From Candidatus Nanopelagicaceae bacterium (GTDB taxonomy: Bacteria > Actinomycetota > Actinomycetes > Nanopelagicales > Nanopelagicaceae): a stretch of 42,257 bases of DNA. Position 1 is the stretch's first letter, and every line of letters starts with the position of its first letter. The translations under genes were made by a program, and so were the position numbers. Location of the stretch: contig VERG01000012.1 of NCBI GenBank assembly GCA_018882885.1, forward strand, positions 1 to 42,257. Direction: 5' to 3'. Below the pieces are notes generated by a model. That model saw only the letters and a program-made list of their open reading frames with translations. It did no database searches and was not told where the DNA came from. Shown here piece after piece: positions 23,790-32,200 of this stretch.

Positions 23790-25360
23790 GTGTTTCAACC
23801 GCTTTAGCCCGCCATACCGTGCGCCAGTTAATTGAATTAGGGATCGAAGATGTTGTGCTTTCTCCTGGCTCGCGCAATGCCCCATTATCTATCGCTTTTT
23901 ATCAAGCACAACAAAAAGGTTTAATTAATCTACATGTTCGCATCGATGAACGTGGTGCAGCGTTCTTTGCTTTAGGAATCGCAAAGGCATCGGGCAAATA
24001 TGTACCGGTGGTTTGCACCAGTGGCACTGCGGTAGCTAATTACTTTCCAGCTGTTCTAGAGGCCCATCACAGCGATGTGAATCTTTTGTTGTTAACCGCT
24101 GATCGTCCAGCTCGATTACGTAAAACCGGTTCAAACCAAACCACCAATCAACATGGCATCTTTGGTGAGTTTGTTAGACATGATGTTGATACCCCTGCAC
24201 CAATAGATTTAACCCGCATCCTCAGCGGCGCTGGTCCAGTTCATTTAAATCTGCAGTTTGATGAACCACTGCTGCCGGAGGACTCCAGTGATTGGTTATC
24301 TGGAATTCATGTGACTCCATTGGTGCATGGCGAGATTGTTGCTGGAGAGATATCGGTACCAACTACAAAGAACTTAGTAATCGTGGGACACGATCGTGCT
24401 GGCTTTAGCGCTGATGAGATTGAAGATCTAGCTGAAGAATTGGGTGCGCCAATTGTTAGTGAAGATCCATTGGTGTTTGAAAACGCAATTGCCCATGCCC
24501 CAATCATTTTGTCCGATGAAAGAGTGCGACGGGAATTAGCAGCGGATTTAGTAGTTGTAATAGGCCGCACTACGTTGTCCCGCAGTATTAATGCCTATAT
24601 TCAAGGCTCTAGCAAGGTTATGGTTATTGATCCACGGTTAGAAAAGATTGATACCGCACGTACCTCAGATGAAACACATCATGTAATTCCAAAGGTAAAA
24701 CAAGCGCTAGATAGTGATGCACTTTGGCATGATGCCTGGCACAAATATGAAGAGATTGCAGCAGCTGCTCTTGCGGTATTACCGGATTGGTCAGAGGCAG
24801 AGGTCGCTGCGGTGGTTGCAGAGGAGTTAGAAAATGACTCTGCGCTTTTTATTTCATCATCTCGTCCCATAAGAGATATAGAAAGCTTTTCGGTACCAAG
24901 ATCTGGAATCGAAACCTATGCCAACCGCGGTCTAGCCGGTATCGATGGCAACATCTCAACTGCGATGGGAATCGCGACAAAGCATGATGAAACCTATGCG
25001 GTGATTGGTGATCTCGCTTTTCTTCATGACATTTCGGCTTTAACCAATCCAACAACTGACACACTCACAATAATTGTGGTTGATAACGATGGCGGCGGAA
25101 TCTTCTCTACCTTGCCGCAGCGTGGGGTCGATGGCTTTGAAGCGATTTTTGGAACGCCTCATGGCAGAGATATCGCCAAGATTGTGCAGGGTTATGGATT
25201 ATCGGCAGAGGTAGTTCGTAATGCTAAGGAGCTACATATTGCATTACAGAGAATTCATCCGCAGCTACATGTGATTGTGGCAAAAATGCCAGATCGCGAA
25301 ACCAACGCAGATGTCATCCTTGAAGTAATTAAGAAATATAAGGAGTTAGTGCTTCTCTAA
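23786..25360 (+). CDS. menD: SEPHCHC synthase (MenD)
   Basis: MenD joins 2-oxoglutarate, as its thiamine-diphosphate succinic semialdehyde adduct, to isochorismate. The 524-residue protein has SPGSRNAPLS and the catalytic-Glu region of the PYR domain, CTSGTAVANYFPAV, ADRPARLRKTGSNQTTNQ, and the C-terminal ThDP motif GDLAFLHDISAL with VVDNDGGGIFSTLPQ. The length is slightly below the usual 550-580 residues, with no missing motif. GGGAGG five bases before the ATG is a strong Shine-Dalgarno, and the start overlaps the menC stop. Its last 15 bp overlap the 3' end of convergent menF. Confidence 0.97.
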   Translation: MSVSTALARHTVRQLIELGIEDVVLSPGSRNAPLSIAFYQAQQKGLINLHVRIDERGAAFFALGIAKASGKYVPVVCTSGTAVANYFPAVLEAHHSDVNLLLLTADRPARLRKTGSNQTTNQHGIFGEFVRHDVDTPAPIDLTRILSGAGPVHLNLQFDEPLLPEDSSDWLSGIHVTPLVHGEIVAGEISVPTTKNLVIVGHDRAGFSADEIEDLAEELGAPIVSEDPLVFENAIAHAPIILSDERVRRELAADLVVVIGRTTLSRSINAYIQGSSKVMVIDPRLEKIDTARTSDETHHVIPKVKQALDSDALWHDAWHKYEEIAAAALAVLPDWSEAEVAAVVAEELENDSALFISSSRPIRDIESFSVPRSGIETYANRGLAGIDGNISTAMGIATKHDETYAVIGDLAFLHDISALTNPTTDTLTIIVVDNDGGGIFSTLPQRGVDGFEAIFGTPHGRDIAKIVQGYGLSAEVVRNAKELHIALQRIHPQLHVIVAKMPDRETNADVILEVIKKYKELVLL

Positions 25361-26578
25361 AGCGCTGCGCATCGGAAGTAATTTGGCCTGACTTTCAGCG
25401 TATTCGCGCTCTGGATCAGAGCCCGCAACAATGCCGCAGCCGGCGTAAATTCTTATCGAGTGCGCGTCATTTGAAATTTGGCCACAACGCAAAGCGATAC
25501 CTAATTCACCATCGCCTTTGGCATCAATCCAGCCAATTGGGCCGGCATATCGACCCCGGGAAATACCTTCTATTTCATCGATAGTGCGCTTGGCATATTC
25601 AGTCGGAGTGCCACAAACCGCAGCAGAAGGGTGCAACCTGGAAACCAAAGCAAAAATATCAACTGGGTTTGCGGCATCAGATAAAACCCCAGTGACATCA
25701 GTAGCCAGATGCATAACGTTAGAGAGATGTAAAACAAATGGTGTCTCTGGAACATTTGTCGAGGTACAAAATGGTGAGAGCGCTTCTGCAACAGAGCGCA
25801 CCGCGTACTCATGCTCCTCTAAATCTTTTGAAGAGCGAGCAAGAGAACCAGCGAGTGCTAAATCCCTTTCATCATCACCGGTTTTGCGAATCGTACCGGC
25901 CAAGATTCTTGAGGTAACAAGTGACTTGCTCAAACGAACAAGGAGCTCTGGAGTAGCGCCGACCAATCCATGGTTTGAGTAAACCCAAGTAGATGGATAT
26001 TCAATCGCTAGTTGTTGAAGAAGATTACGTTGGTTTATTTCTTCATTTGTTGTGCCAGTGATGAATCTGGCCAAAACAACTTTTTCTAAATTGTCATTTT
26101 TAATTTTATCTACTGCGCGCGCAACTCGATCCTGCCAAACATCACCATTACTGCCGCTCCAATTTAAGTTGAGAGGTGTGGATTTGTGAGCGGCTTTTTG
26201 TAGTGCAGGCTGGGGGGTGGCGCCGATCCAGGTAATCCAGGATTTACCATTACGTTGTCCCACAACCACTTTAGGGATGATTAATACTGATTCCTCTGCT
26301 TCATCAAAGGAGAAAGAGGTAAAGAGAATTGGACCGGTTCCGGTGCCATGAACGTTGTTGTGAATATCAAGGGCATTTACCTGCTCCCGCCACCAGCTGC
26401 GGGCTTGTTCAAATCGATTGGCGCCTTTAACAACATAGGATTTATAAATTCCAAAACCAATTAATCCATCACCGCCGCGCACCCAAGAGGTAAGTGCACT
26501 ATCTGCGATCTCAGGAATTGCGATATCAAGCAATGGCGGATGCTCGCCGAGCAACTCCGTTGTGATTGATATATGCAT
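25346..26578 (-). CDS. menF: Isochorismate synthase
   Basis: MenF converts chorismate to isochorismate, the entry step of menaquinone synthesis. The 410-residue chorismate-binding protein shows VGATPELLVRLS, AGTIRKTGDDERD, the EEHEYAV segment, LHPSAAVCGTP, GRYAGPIGWIDAKGDGELGIALR and AGCGIVAGSDPEREY. I chose ATG 26578 (MHISITTELL), which has GGAG six to seven bases upstream and a TAGGCT -10 candidate about 30 bases upstream. The frame opens to 26695, but that would run antisense over the menG start. An anthranilate or salicylate role is less likely in this cluster. Confidence 0.93.
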   Translation of the reverse strand: MHISITTELLGEHPPLLDIAIPEIADSALTSWVRGGDGLIGFGIYKSYVVKGANRFEQARSWWREQVNALDIHNNVHGTGTGPILFTSFSFDEAEESVLIIPKVVVGQRNGKSWITWIGATPQPALQKAAHKSTPLNLNWSGSNGDVWQDRVARAVDKIKNDNLEKVVLARFITGTTNEEINQRNLLQQLAIEYPSTWVYSNHGLVGATPELLVRLSKSLVTSRILAGTIRKTGDDERDLALAGSLARSSKDLEEHEYAVRSVAEALSPFCTSTNVPETPFVLHLSNVMHLATDVTGVLSDAANPVDIFALVSRLHPSAAVCGTPTEYAKRTIDEIEGISRGRYAGPIGWIDAKGDGELGIALRCGQISNDAHSIRIYAGCGIVAGSDPEREYAESQAKLLPMRSALEKH

Positions 26579-26630
26579 AACACTCCAGTTCAACTTGTGA
26601 AATAAGCCTACCGCTAGGGATGATAGGTCG

Positions 26631-27326
26631 GTGAGTCGAGCTGATTTAGGTAAGGATCCCGAAGAGGTTTCCTCGATGTTTGATGGCGTTGCCAAACGCT
26701 ACGACCTAGTCAATGACCTTTTGAGTTTGGGCCAGACCAAGCGTTGGCGCAAAAAAGTTCAGAGCATTATTAATCCAACACCGGGAATGAAGATTCTAGA
26801 TATCGCTGCAGGCCCTGGTTCATCAAGTGAGCCATTACATAAAGCTGGTGCAGATGTCACATCTTTAGATTTTTCGGAAGGAATGTTGGCGCAAGGTAGA
26901 AAGGCGCGACCATATTTAAAATTTGTAAAAGGCGATGCGTTAAATCTTCCATTTAGTGATAATGAATTTGATTTAACAACCATCTCTTTTGGTTTGCGCA
27001 ATACCAATGATTACAAAAAAGCGTTGCAGGAGGCTTTGCGGGTTACTAAAGTTGGTGGTCGAATGGTGATTGTTGAGTTTTCTACTCCGACCTTTGCACC
27101 TTTTCGCGTTGTGTATATGAATTACCTAATGAAACTGTTGCCAAAATTGGCTCGCAAGACATCATCAAACCCTGCCGCCTATGTTTATTTGGCTGAATCA
27201 ATCCGGGCCTGGCCCAATCAAGAGCAGCTGGCCGCAGAAATGAGTGGTGCCGGCTGGCGTAATCCATCGTGGGTAAACCTCACGGGGGGAGTTGTGGCAG
27301 TTCACACAGCGATTAAGGGCTCCTAA
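26631..27326 (+). CDS. menG: Demethylmenaquinone methyltransferase
   Basis: MenG (UbiE family) methylates demethylmenaquinone with S-adenosylmethionine, the last step of the pathway. The 231-residue protein has MFDGVAKRYDLVNDLLSLGQ at the N-terminus, the SAM motif ILDIAAGPG, SLDFSEGML, GDALNLPF and the UbiE signatures SFGLRN and ALREALRVTKVGG-like LQEALRVTKVGG. The start is GTG 26631, 52 bp from the divergent menF start. nuoA follows after 39 bp with its own promoter, so menG is probably monocistronic, with possible read-through into nuo. Confidence 0.96.
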   Translation: MSRADLGKDPEEVSSMFDGVAKRYDLVNDLLSLGQTKRWRKKVQSIINPTPGMKILDIAAGPGSSSEPLHKAGADVTSLDFSEGMLAQGRKARPYLKFVKGDALNLPFSDNEFDLTTISFGLRNTNDYKKALQEALRVTKVGGRMVIVEFSTPTFAPFRVVYMNYLMKLLPKLARKTSSNPAAYVYLAESIRAWPNQEQLAAEMSGAGWRNPSWVNLTGGVVAVHTAIKGS

Positions 27327-27329
27327 TTT

Positions 27330-27357
27330 CCCTGTATTTATAGGGCTCACCTAAGAT
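27330..27357 (+). promoter_or_regulatory. nuo operon promoter with quasi-palindrome
   Basis: TAAGAT (27352-27357) is a -10-like box eight bases before the nuoA GTG at 27366. Upstream, CCCTGTATTTATAGGG (27330-27345) is a near-palindrome over the expected -35 position and could be an operator. No good -35 is visible, which would fit an activated promoter. Confidence 0.4.
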
Positions 27358-27365
27358 TTCCCGTT

Positions 27366-27725
27366 GTGAACCCCTATGTCCCGATCTTTGTAATCGGAGC
27401 GATTGGCTTCGGATTTGCGGCTTTCTCAGTAGTCGCCGGAGCTCTTTCGGGACCAAAGCGTTATAACCGAGCCAAACTTGATGCTTATGAGTGCGGTATC
27501 GAACCAAGTCCGCAAGCTCAAGGTGGTGGACGTTTTCCAGTTAAGTATTTCTTAACTGCGATGCTATTTATTATCTTTGATATTGAAATTGTTTTCTTAT
27601 ATCCCTGGGCGGTCTCTTATGACGCACTTGGTTTATTTGGTTTAGTTGAAATGGTTATTTTCATCCTCACAGTTTTCGTGGCTTATACCTATGTATGGCG
27701 CCGCGGCGGATTGGAATGGGATTAA
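27366..27725 (+). CDS. nuoA: NADH-quinone oxidoreductase subunit A
   Basis: NuoA is a membrane-arm subunit of complex I near the quinone site. The 119-residue protein has three membrane helices and the conserved loop AYECGIEP, followed by [27 protein letters not shown], whose Phe-Asp-x-Glu region is invariant in the family. The start is GTG; it appears nearly leaderless. It is the first of the fourteen nuo genes, and nuoB starts two bases beyond its stop. Confidence 0.97.
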   Translation: MNPYVPIFVIGAIGFGFAAFSVVAGALSGPKRYNRAKLDAYECGIEPSPQAQGGGRFPVKYFLTAMLFIIFDIEIVFLYPWAVSYDALGLFGLVEMVIFILTVFVAYTYVWRRGGLEWD

Positions 27726-27727
27726 AA

Positions 27728-28291
27728 ATGGGTCTAGAAGAAAAACTCCCTTCCGGATTTTTGCTAACCACCGTCGAAAAATTGGCGGGGTATATGCGCA
27801 AGAACTCATTGTGGCCAGCTACCTTCGGTTTGGCGTGCTGCGCAATCGAAATGATGGCGATTGGCTCTGCCGGTAAGTACGACATCTCCCGTTTTGGCAT
27901 GGAGGTTTTCCGCGCCTCGCCACGTCAAGCAGATCTAATGATTGTTGCCGGTCGCGTCTCTAACAAGATGGCACCAGTTGTGCGTCAGATTTATGATCAA
28001 ATGACCGCACCAAAGTGGGTTTTGTCGATGGGTGCATGTGCATCTTCCGGTGGAATGTTTAACAACTATGCGATTGTGCAAGGTGTCGATCACATCATTC
28101 CAGTAGATATTTATTTACCAGGTTGCCCACCAAGACCTGAGATGTTGATGGATGCGATTTTGAAACTTCATGAGCAAATCGGAAATGAAAAACTTGGCGT
28201 AAACCGTCAGAAGATTATTAAAGAGGTTGAGGCTGCTGCACTTGCTGCGGTTCCTACCCATCAGGTTCCAGTATTTGGAAGCAGGGATTAA
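27728..28291 (+). CDS. nuoB: NADH-quinone oxidoreductase subunit B
   Basis: NuoB carries the N2 [4Fe-4S] cluster that hands electrons to menaquinone. The 187-residue protein has all four ligands: Cys37 and Cys38 in GLACCAIE, Cys104 in GACASSGG and Cys133 in GCPPRPE, at spacings like those of E. coli NuoB. I chose ATG 27728 ([10 protein letters not shown]), just after the nuoA stop. The open frame reaches back to 27695, inside nuoA, and is rejected. The C-terminal 40 residues are a hydrophilic extension usual in actinobacteria. Confidence 0.97.
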   Translation: MGLEEKLPSGFLLTTVEKLAGYMRKNSLWPATFGLACCAIEMMAIGSAGKYDISRFGMEVFRASPRQADLMIVAGRVSNKMAPVVRQIYDQMTAPKWVLSMGACASSGGMFNNYAIVQGVDHIIPVDIYLPGCPPRPEMLMDAILKLHEQIGNEKLGVNRQKIIKEVEAAALAAVPTHQVPVFGSRD

Positions 28292-28293
28292 TA

Positions 28294-28932
28294 ATGAGCG
28301 AACAAAAGGGCATGTTTGGCGCCTCCGGAACCGGTGATACCTCTGGTTACGGCGGATTAGAGCGCTCTACTTACTCTCCAAACTCTGCATCACGTCCTTA
28401 CGGTTCTTACTTCGATGATGTTGCAGATGAGTTAGAGAAAGCATTTCCAGAGTTTTCTGATGCGATTGAAAAAGTTGTTGTTGATCGTGGCGAATTAACA
28501 TTGCATATCAAGAGAGATCGTTTGTTTGATGTTGCAAAAACTTTGCGCGATACCGAAACTTTACGTTTTGAAGTCTGCTTAGGCGTTAGCGGTGTTCACT
28601 ACCCTGCAGATAAAGAGCGCGAACTACATGCGGTCTATGAATTACTTTCAATGACACACAACCGTCGTTTGCGTTTAGAGGTTTCAGTATCTGAATCAGA
28701 TCCACACCTTCCCTCCTTGGTTGAGGTTTGGGCGGGAACCAACTGGCATGAGCGCGAGGCTTATGACATGTTTGGAATAGTTTTTGATGGTCACCCAGCA
28801 TTAACTCGAATTCTGATGCCAGATGATTGGCAGGGACATCCGCAACGTAAGGATTATCCACTTGGTGGGGTTCCAGTTGAGTACATCGGTGCAACAGTTC
28901 CGGCTCCTGATAACCGGAGGTCATATCGATGA
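28294..28932 (+). CDS. nuoC: NADH-quinone oxidoreductase subunit C
   Basis: NuoC is a peripheral-arm subunit that binds NuoD. The 212-residue protein begins with about 35 Gly/Ser/Tyr-rich residues of low complexity, then the 30-kDa-subunit domain with [50 protein letters not shown] (listed in parts) and [11 protein letters not shown]. It is separate from NuoD, unlike the E. coli NuoCD fusion. It overlaps nuoD by four bases and follows nuoB by two. Confidence 0.96.
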   Translation: MSEQKGMFGASGTGDTSGYGGLERSTYSPNSASRPYGSYFDDVADELEKAFPEFSDAIEKVVVDRGELTLHIKRDRLFDVAKTLRDTETLRFEVCLGVSGVHYPADKERELHAVYELLSMTHNRRLRLEVSVSESDPHLPSLVEVWAGTNWHEREAYDMFGIVFDGHPALTRILMPDDWQGHPQRKDYPLGGVPVEYIGATVPAPDNRRSYR

Positions 28933-30257
28933 GTAGTTTTGCATCATCACGTGAAACCACTGAAGGAACAATTTATTCAGTTACCGGTCAGGATTGGGAT
29001 CAAGTAGCCTCTGAAATCGGTAGCGCTAAAGAAGAGCGCGTTGTTGTAAATATGGGACCACAACACCCATCAACTCATGGCGTGCTTCGTTTGATGCTCG
29101 AACTTGAGGGCGAAACCATTACTGAAATGCGTTGCGGAATTGGTTATCTGCACACCGGTATTGAAAAAAACACCGAGTTCCGTACCTGGACCCAGGGCGT
29201 AACTTTCGTGACCCGCATGGATTATTTGAGCCCACTATTCAATGAGACCGCTTATTGCTTGGGTGTAGAAAAGCTTTTGGGTATCACCAATGATGTTCCA
29301 GAACGTGCCTCTGTAATTCGAGTGATGATGATGGAGTTCAACCGCATCTCCTCACACATGGTGGCATTGGGCACCGGTGCACTAGAACTTGGTGCGATTA
29401 CCCCGATGTTCTTCGCCTTCCGCGAACGTGAAAAAGTGTTGGATGTTTTTGAAAAGGTTTCTGGCCTACGTATGAATATGGCCTACATCCGTCCAGGTGG
29501 AGTAGCTCAAGATCTTCCAGAGGGCACCGTTGCTCATGTCCGTGATTTAGTTAAGGATCTTCGCAAAAACTTCAAGGACAATGCTGATCTTTTAATTGGT
29601 AACTCAATCTGGATTAAGCGCACTAAAGATGTTGGTTACTTGGATCTAGCAGGTTGCATTACCTTGGGCGTTACTGGTCCAGTACTTCGCTCGACCGGCA
29701 TGCCATGGGATCTGCGTAAAACCCAGCCATATTGCGGTTATGAAAATTATGATTTTGATGTAATCACCGCAGATACCTGCGATGTTTATGGTCGCTTCTT
29801 GATTCGTATGCAGGAGCTAGAGCAATCACTGCGCATCATCGAACAATGCTGCGACAAGTTAGATCAATTAGATGGCGCACCGGTAATGGTGGCTGATAAG
29901 AAGATTGCATGGCCGGCGCAACTTGCACTTGGTGGCGATGGACTTGGTAACTCACTTGATCACATCCGCCAGATTATGGGCACCTCAATGGAGTCTTTGA
30001 TTCATCACTTCAAGATAGTTACTGAAGGTTTCCGTGTTCCTGCTGGACAGGTTTACACCGCAGTGGAATCACCTCGAGGCGAGCTTGGTGCACACCTAGT
30101 TTCTGATGGCGGAACCCGCCCATATCGCGTGCATTTCCGCACCCCTTCCTTTAGCAATCTGCAATCAACCTCTGCGATGTGTGAAGGATCTTTGATCGCT
30201 GATGTGGTTGCTGCGGTTGCATCGATTGATCCAGTGATGGGAGATGTGGACCGCTAA
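28929..30257 (+). CDS. nuoD: NADH-quinone oxidoreductase subunit D
   Basis: NuoD forms the quinone-binding pocket together with NuoB. The 442-residue protein has the family core from [15 protein letters not shown] (residues about 40-55), with the histidines that line the quinone head-group site, through [25 protein letters not shown]-like [12 protein letters not shown], and the closing DPVMGDVDR. The N-terminal 38 residues are extra and hydrophilic. It overlaps nuoC by four bases and nuoE by one (TAATG). Confidence 0.97.
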   Translation: MSSFASSRETTEGTIYSVTGQDWDQVASEIGSAKEERVVVNMGPQHPSTHGVLRLMLELEGETITEMRCGIGYLHTGIEKNTEFRTWTQGVTFVTRMDYLSPLFNETAYCLGVEKLLGITNDVPERASVIRVMMMEFNRISSHMVALGTGALELGAITPMFFAFREREKVLDVFEKVSGLRMNMAYIRPGGVAQDLPEGTVAHVRDLVKDLRKNFKDNADLLIGNSIWIKRTKDVGYLDLAGCITLGVTGPVLRSTGMPWDLRKTQPYCGYENYDFDVITADTCDVYGRFLIRMQELEQSLRIIEQCCDKLDQLDGAPVMVADKKIAWPAQLALGGDGLGNSLDHIRQIMGTSMESLIHHFKIVTEGFRVPAGQVYTAVESPRGELGAHLVSDGGTRPYRVHFRTPSFSNLQSTSAMCEGSLIADVVAAVASIDPVMGDVDR

Positions 30258-30889
30258 TGCCACTAACAGCTGCTGATAATCAAGTAATGGATTCCATTAT
30301 CAATCGTTATCCACGTTCTCGTTCTGCAATCATGCCTTTGCTGCACTTTGCACAATCAAAAGATGGTTATGTAACTCCAGAGAGCATTGAGGTAATTGCG
30401 CAGAAGTTGAATTTAGAAACTGCGGAGGTCAGCGCCGTTGCAACTTTCTATACCCAGTACAAGCGCAAACCAGTTGGTGAATACCATGTTGGTGTTTGCA
30501 CCAATACCTTGTGCGCGGTTATGGGTGGAGATGCGATCTTCGAAGCGCTGAAAGATCACTTGGGAATTGAAAATGATGAAGTAACAGCGGATGGAAAAGT
30601 TTCCGTGGAGCACATCGAGTGCAACGCAGCATGTGATTACGCACCTGTTGTAATGGCTAACTGGGAGTTCTACGACAACCAGACTGTGCAATCAGCTAAG
30701 GATTTAGTTGATGCGATGCGTCAAGGAAATCCACCAGCCCCAACCCGTGGTCCCAACAAACTTCCAACTTGGAAGGAAAACTCAGCTGTGCTTGCTGGAT
30801 TAAATGATGGTCGCGCAAATGAAGGTGTTCAAGCCGGTGAGCCTTCATTGTTAGGTTTGAAAATCTCTAAAGAACAAGGAGCCAAGTAA
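30257..30889 (+). CDS. nuoE: NADH-quinone oxidoreductase subunit E
   Basis: NuoE carries the N1a [2Fe-2S] cluster in the NADH dehydrogenase module. Its four ligands are Cys81 and Cys86 (CTNTLC) and Cys122 and Cys126 (CNAAC). The thioredoxin-like fold ends near residue 155. The 210-residue protein then has a C-terminal tail of about 50 residues (GNPPAPTRGPNKLPTWKE onward) common in actinobacterial NuoE. It is directly followed by nuoF. Confidence 0.97.
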   Translation: MPLTAADNQVMDSIINRYPRSRSAIMPLLHFAQSKDGYVTPESIEVIAQKLNLETAEVSAVATFYTQYKRKPVGEYHVGVCTNTLCAVMGGDAIFEALKDHLGIENDEVTADGKVSVEHIECNAACDYAPVVMANWEFYDNQTVQSAKDLVDAMRQGNPPAPTRGPNKLPTWKENSAVLAGLNDGRANEGVQAGEPSLLGLKISKEQGAK

Positions 30890-32200
30890 ATGACAAAGCT
30901 GACTCCCGTACTTTCTGCTTCCTGGGATCAAAAAGATTCCTTCACTATCGAGGGCTACAAGCGCAACGGTGGTTATAAAGCAGTAGAAAAAGCCTTATCA
31001 ATGGCGCCGGATGATGTTATTCAATTAGTAAAAGACTCAGGTCTTCGTGGTCGTGGTGGTGCGGGCTTTCCAACCGGAATGAAGTGGGGCTTTATTCCGC
31101 AGGGCGATAACAAAGAGCATTACTTTGTTGTTAACGCAGATGAGTCAGAGCCTGGTACCTGCAAAGACATGCCAATGCTTATGGCCAATCCACATGTTTT
31201 GGTCGAAGGAATCATCATCGGTTCTTATGCAATCCGCGCTAACCATGCCTTTATTTATATTCGCGGCGAGGTCACACACATCATCCGTCGTGTGCAGCAA
31301 GCGATTGAGGATGCTTACAAAGCTGGTTACTTAGGAAAAAATATTCTTGGAAAAGGTTTTGATCTCGAACTAGTACTTCATGTTGGTGCTGGTGCATATA
31401 TCTGCGGTGAAGAGACCGCTCTGCTTGATTCACTTGAAGGTTTCCGTGGACAACCAAGGTTGCGTCCACCATTCCCAGCAATCGCAGGTCTTTATGCCAG
31501 ACCGACAGTGGTAAACAATGTTGAATCTGTTGCATCAGTACCAGCGATTGTTAACAACGGTGTCGAATGGTTTGCATCGATGGGTACTGAAAAGAGCAAA
31601 GGTTTTACCTTGTACTCACTTTCTGGACATGTAAAGAATCCCGGACAGTTTGAGGCACCACTTGGTGTGACATTGCGTGAGTTGATTGCACTTGCTGGTG
31701 GCATGCGTAATGGAAACAAGTTGAAGTTTTGGACCCCAGGTGGTTCATCAACTCCATTATTTACAGAGGAGCATCTAGATACACCTTTGGATTACGAAGG
31801 TGTAGCAGCAGCGGGCTCGATGCTCGGTACCAAGGCGCTACAGATCTTTGATGAAACAGTCTGTGTAGTTCGCGCCGTACTGCGTTGGACCGAGTTTTAT
31901 AAGCATGAATCCTGCGGAAAATGCACCCCTTGCCGTGAAGGCACCTGGTGGTTGGTACAGATTTTGAAGGATTTAGAGTCAGGTAAAGGTGAAGCTGCAG
32001 ATCTAGATAAGTTGTTGGATCTTTGCGACAACATCGCGGGCCGTTCCTTCTGTGCACTTGCTGATGGTGCAGCTAGCCCGATTATTTCCTCACTAAAGTA
32101 TTTCCGTCAGGAGTATCTAGATCACTTAGCGAATGGTGGCTGTCCTTTTGATCCAGCGAAATCAACTCTGTTTGCGTTGACTGAGGCAGGTGCCAATTAA
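30890..32200 (+). CDS. nuoF: NADH-quinone oxidoreductase subunit F
   Basis: NuoF binds NADH and FMN and holds cluster N3. The 436-residue protein shows the NADH/FMN loop [16 protein letters not shown] (51-66), [12 protein letters not shown], the second glycine-rich segment [16 protein letters not shown], and the N3 ligands Cys342, Cys345 and Cys348 in SCGKCTPC with Cys388 in SFCALADG. The AAGGAG before the start gives a good ribosome site. It overlaps nuoG by one base (TAATG). Confidence 0.98.
   Translation: MTKLTPVLSASWDQKDSFTIEGYKRNGGYKAVEKALSMAPDDVIQLVKDSGLRGRGGAGFPTGMKWGFIPQGDNKEHYFVVNADESEPGTCKDMPMLMANPHVLVEGIIIGSYAIRANHAFIYIRGEVTHIIRRVQQAIEDAYKAGYLGKNILGKGFDLELVLHVGAGAYICGEETALLDSLEGFRGQPRLRPPFPAIAGLYARPTVVNNVESVASVPAIVNNGVEWFASMGTEKSKGFTLYSLSGHVKNPGQFEAPLGVTLRELIALAGGMRNGNKLKFWTPGGSSTPLFTEEHLDTPLDYEGVAAAGSMLGTKALQIFDETVCVVRAVLRWTEFYKHESCGKCTPCREGTWWLVQILKDLESGKGEAADLDKLLDLCDNIAGRSFCALADGAASPIISSLKYFRQEYLDHLANGGCPFDPAKSTLFALTEAGAN

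Noticed and set aside
26579-26695. Longer start for menF
   Set aside because: The extension runs antisense over the menG start and lacks isochorismate synthase similarity; ATG 26578 has a GGAG site.
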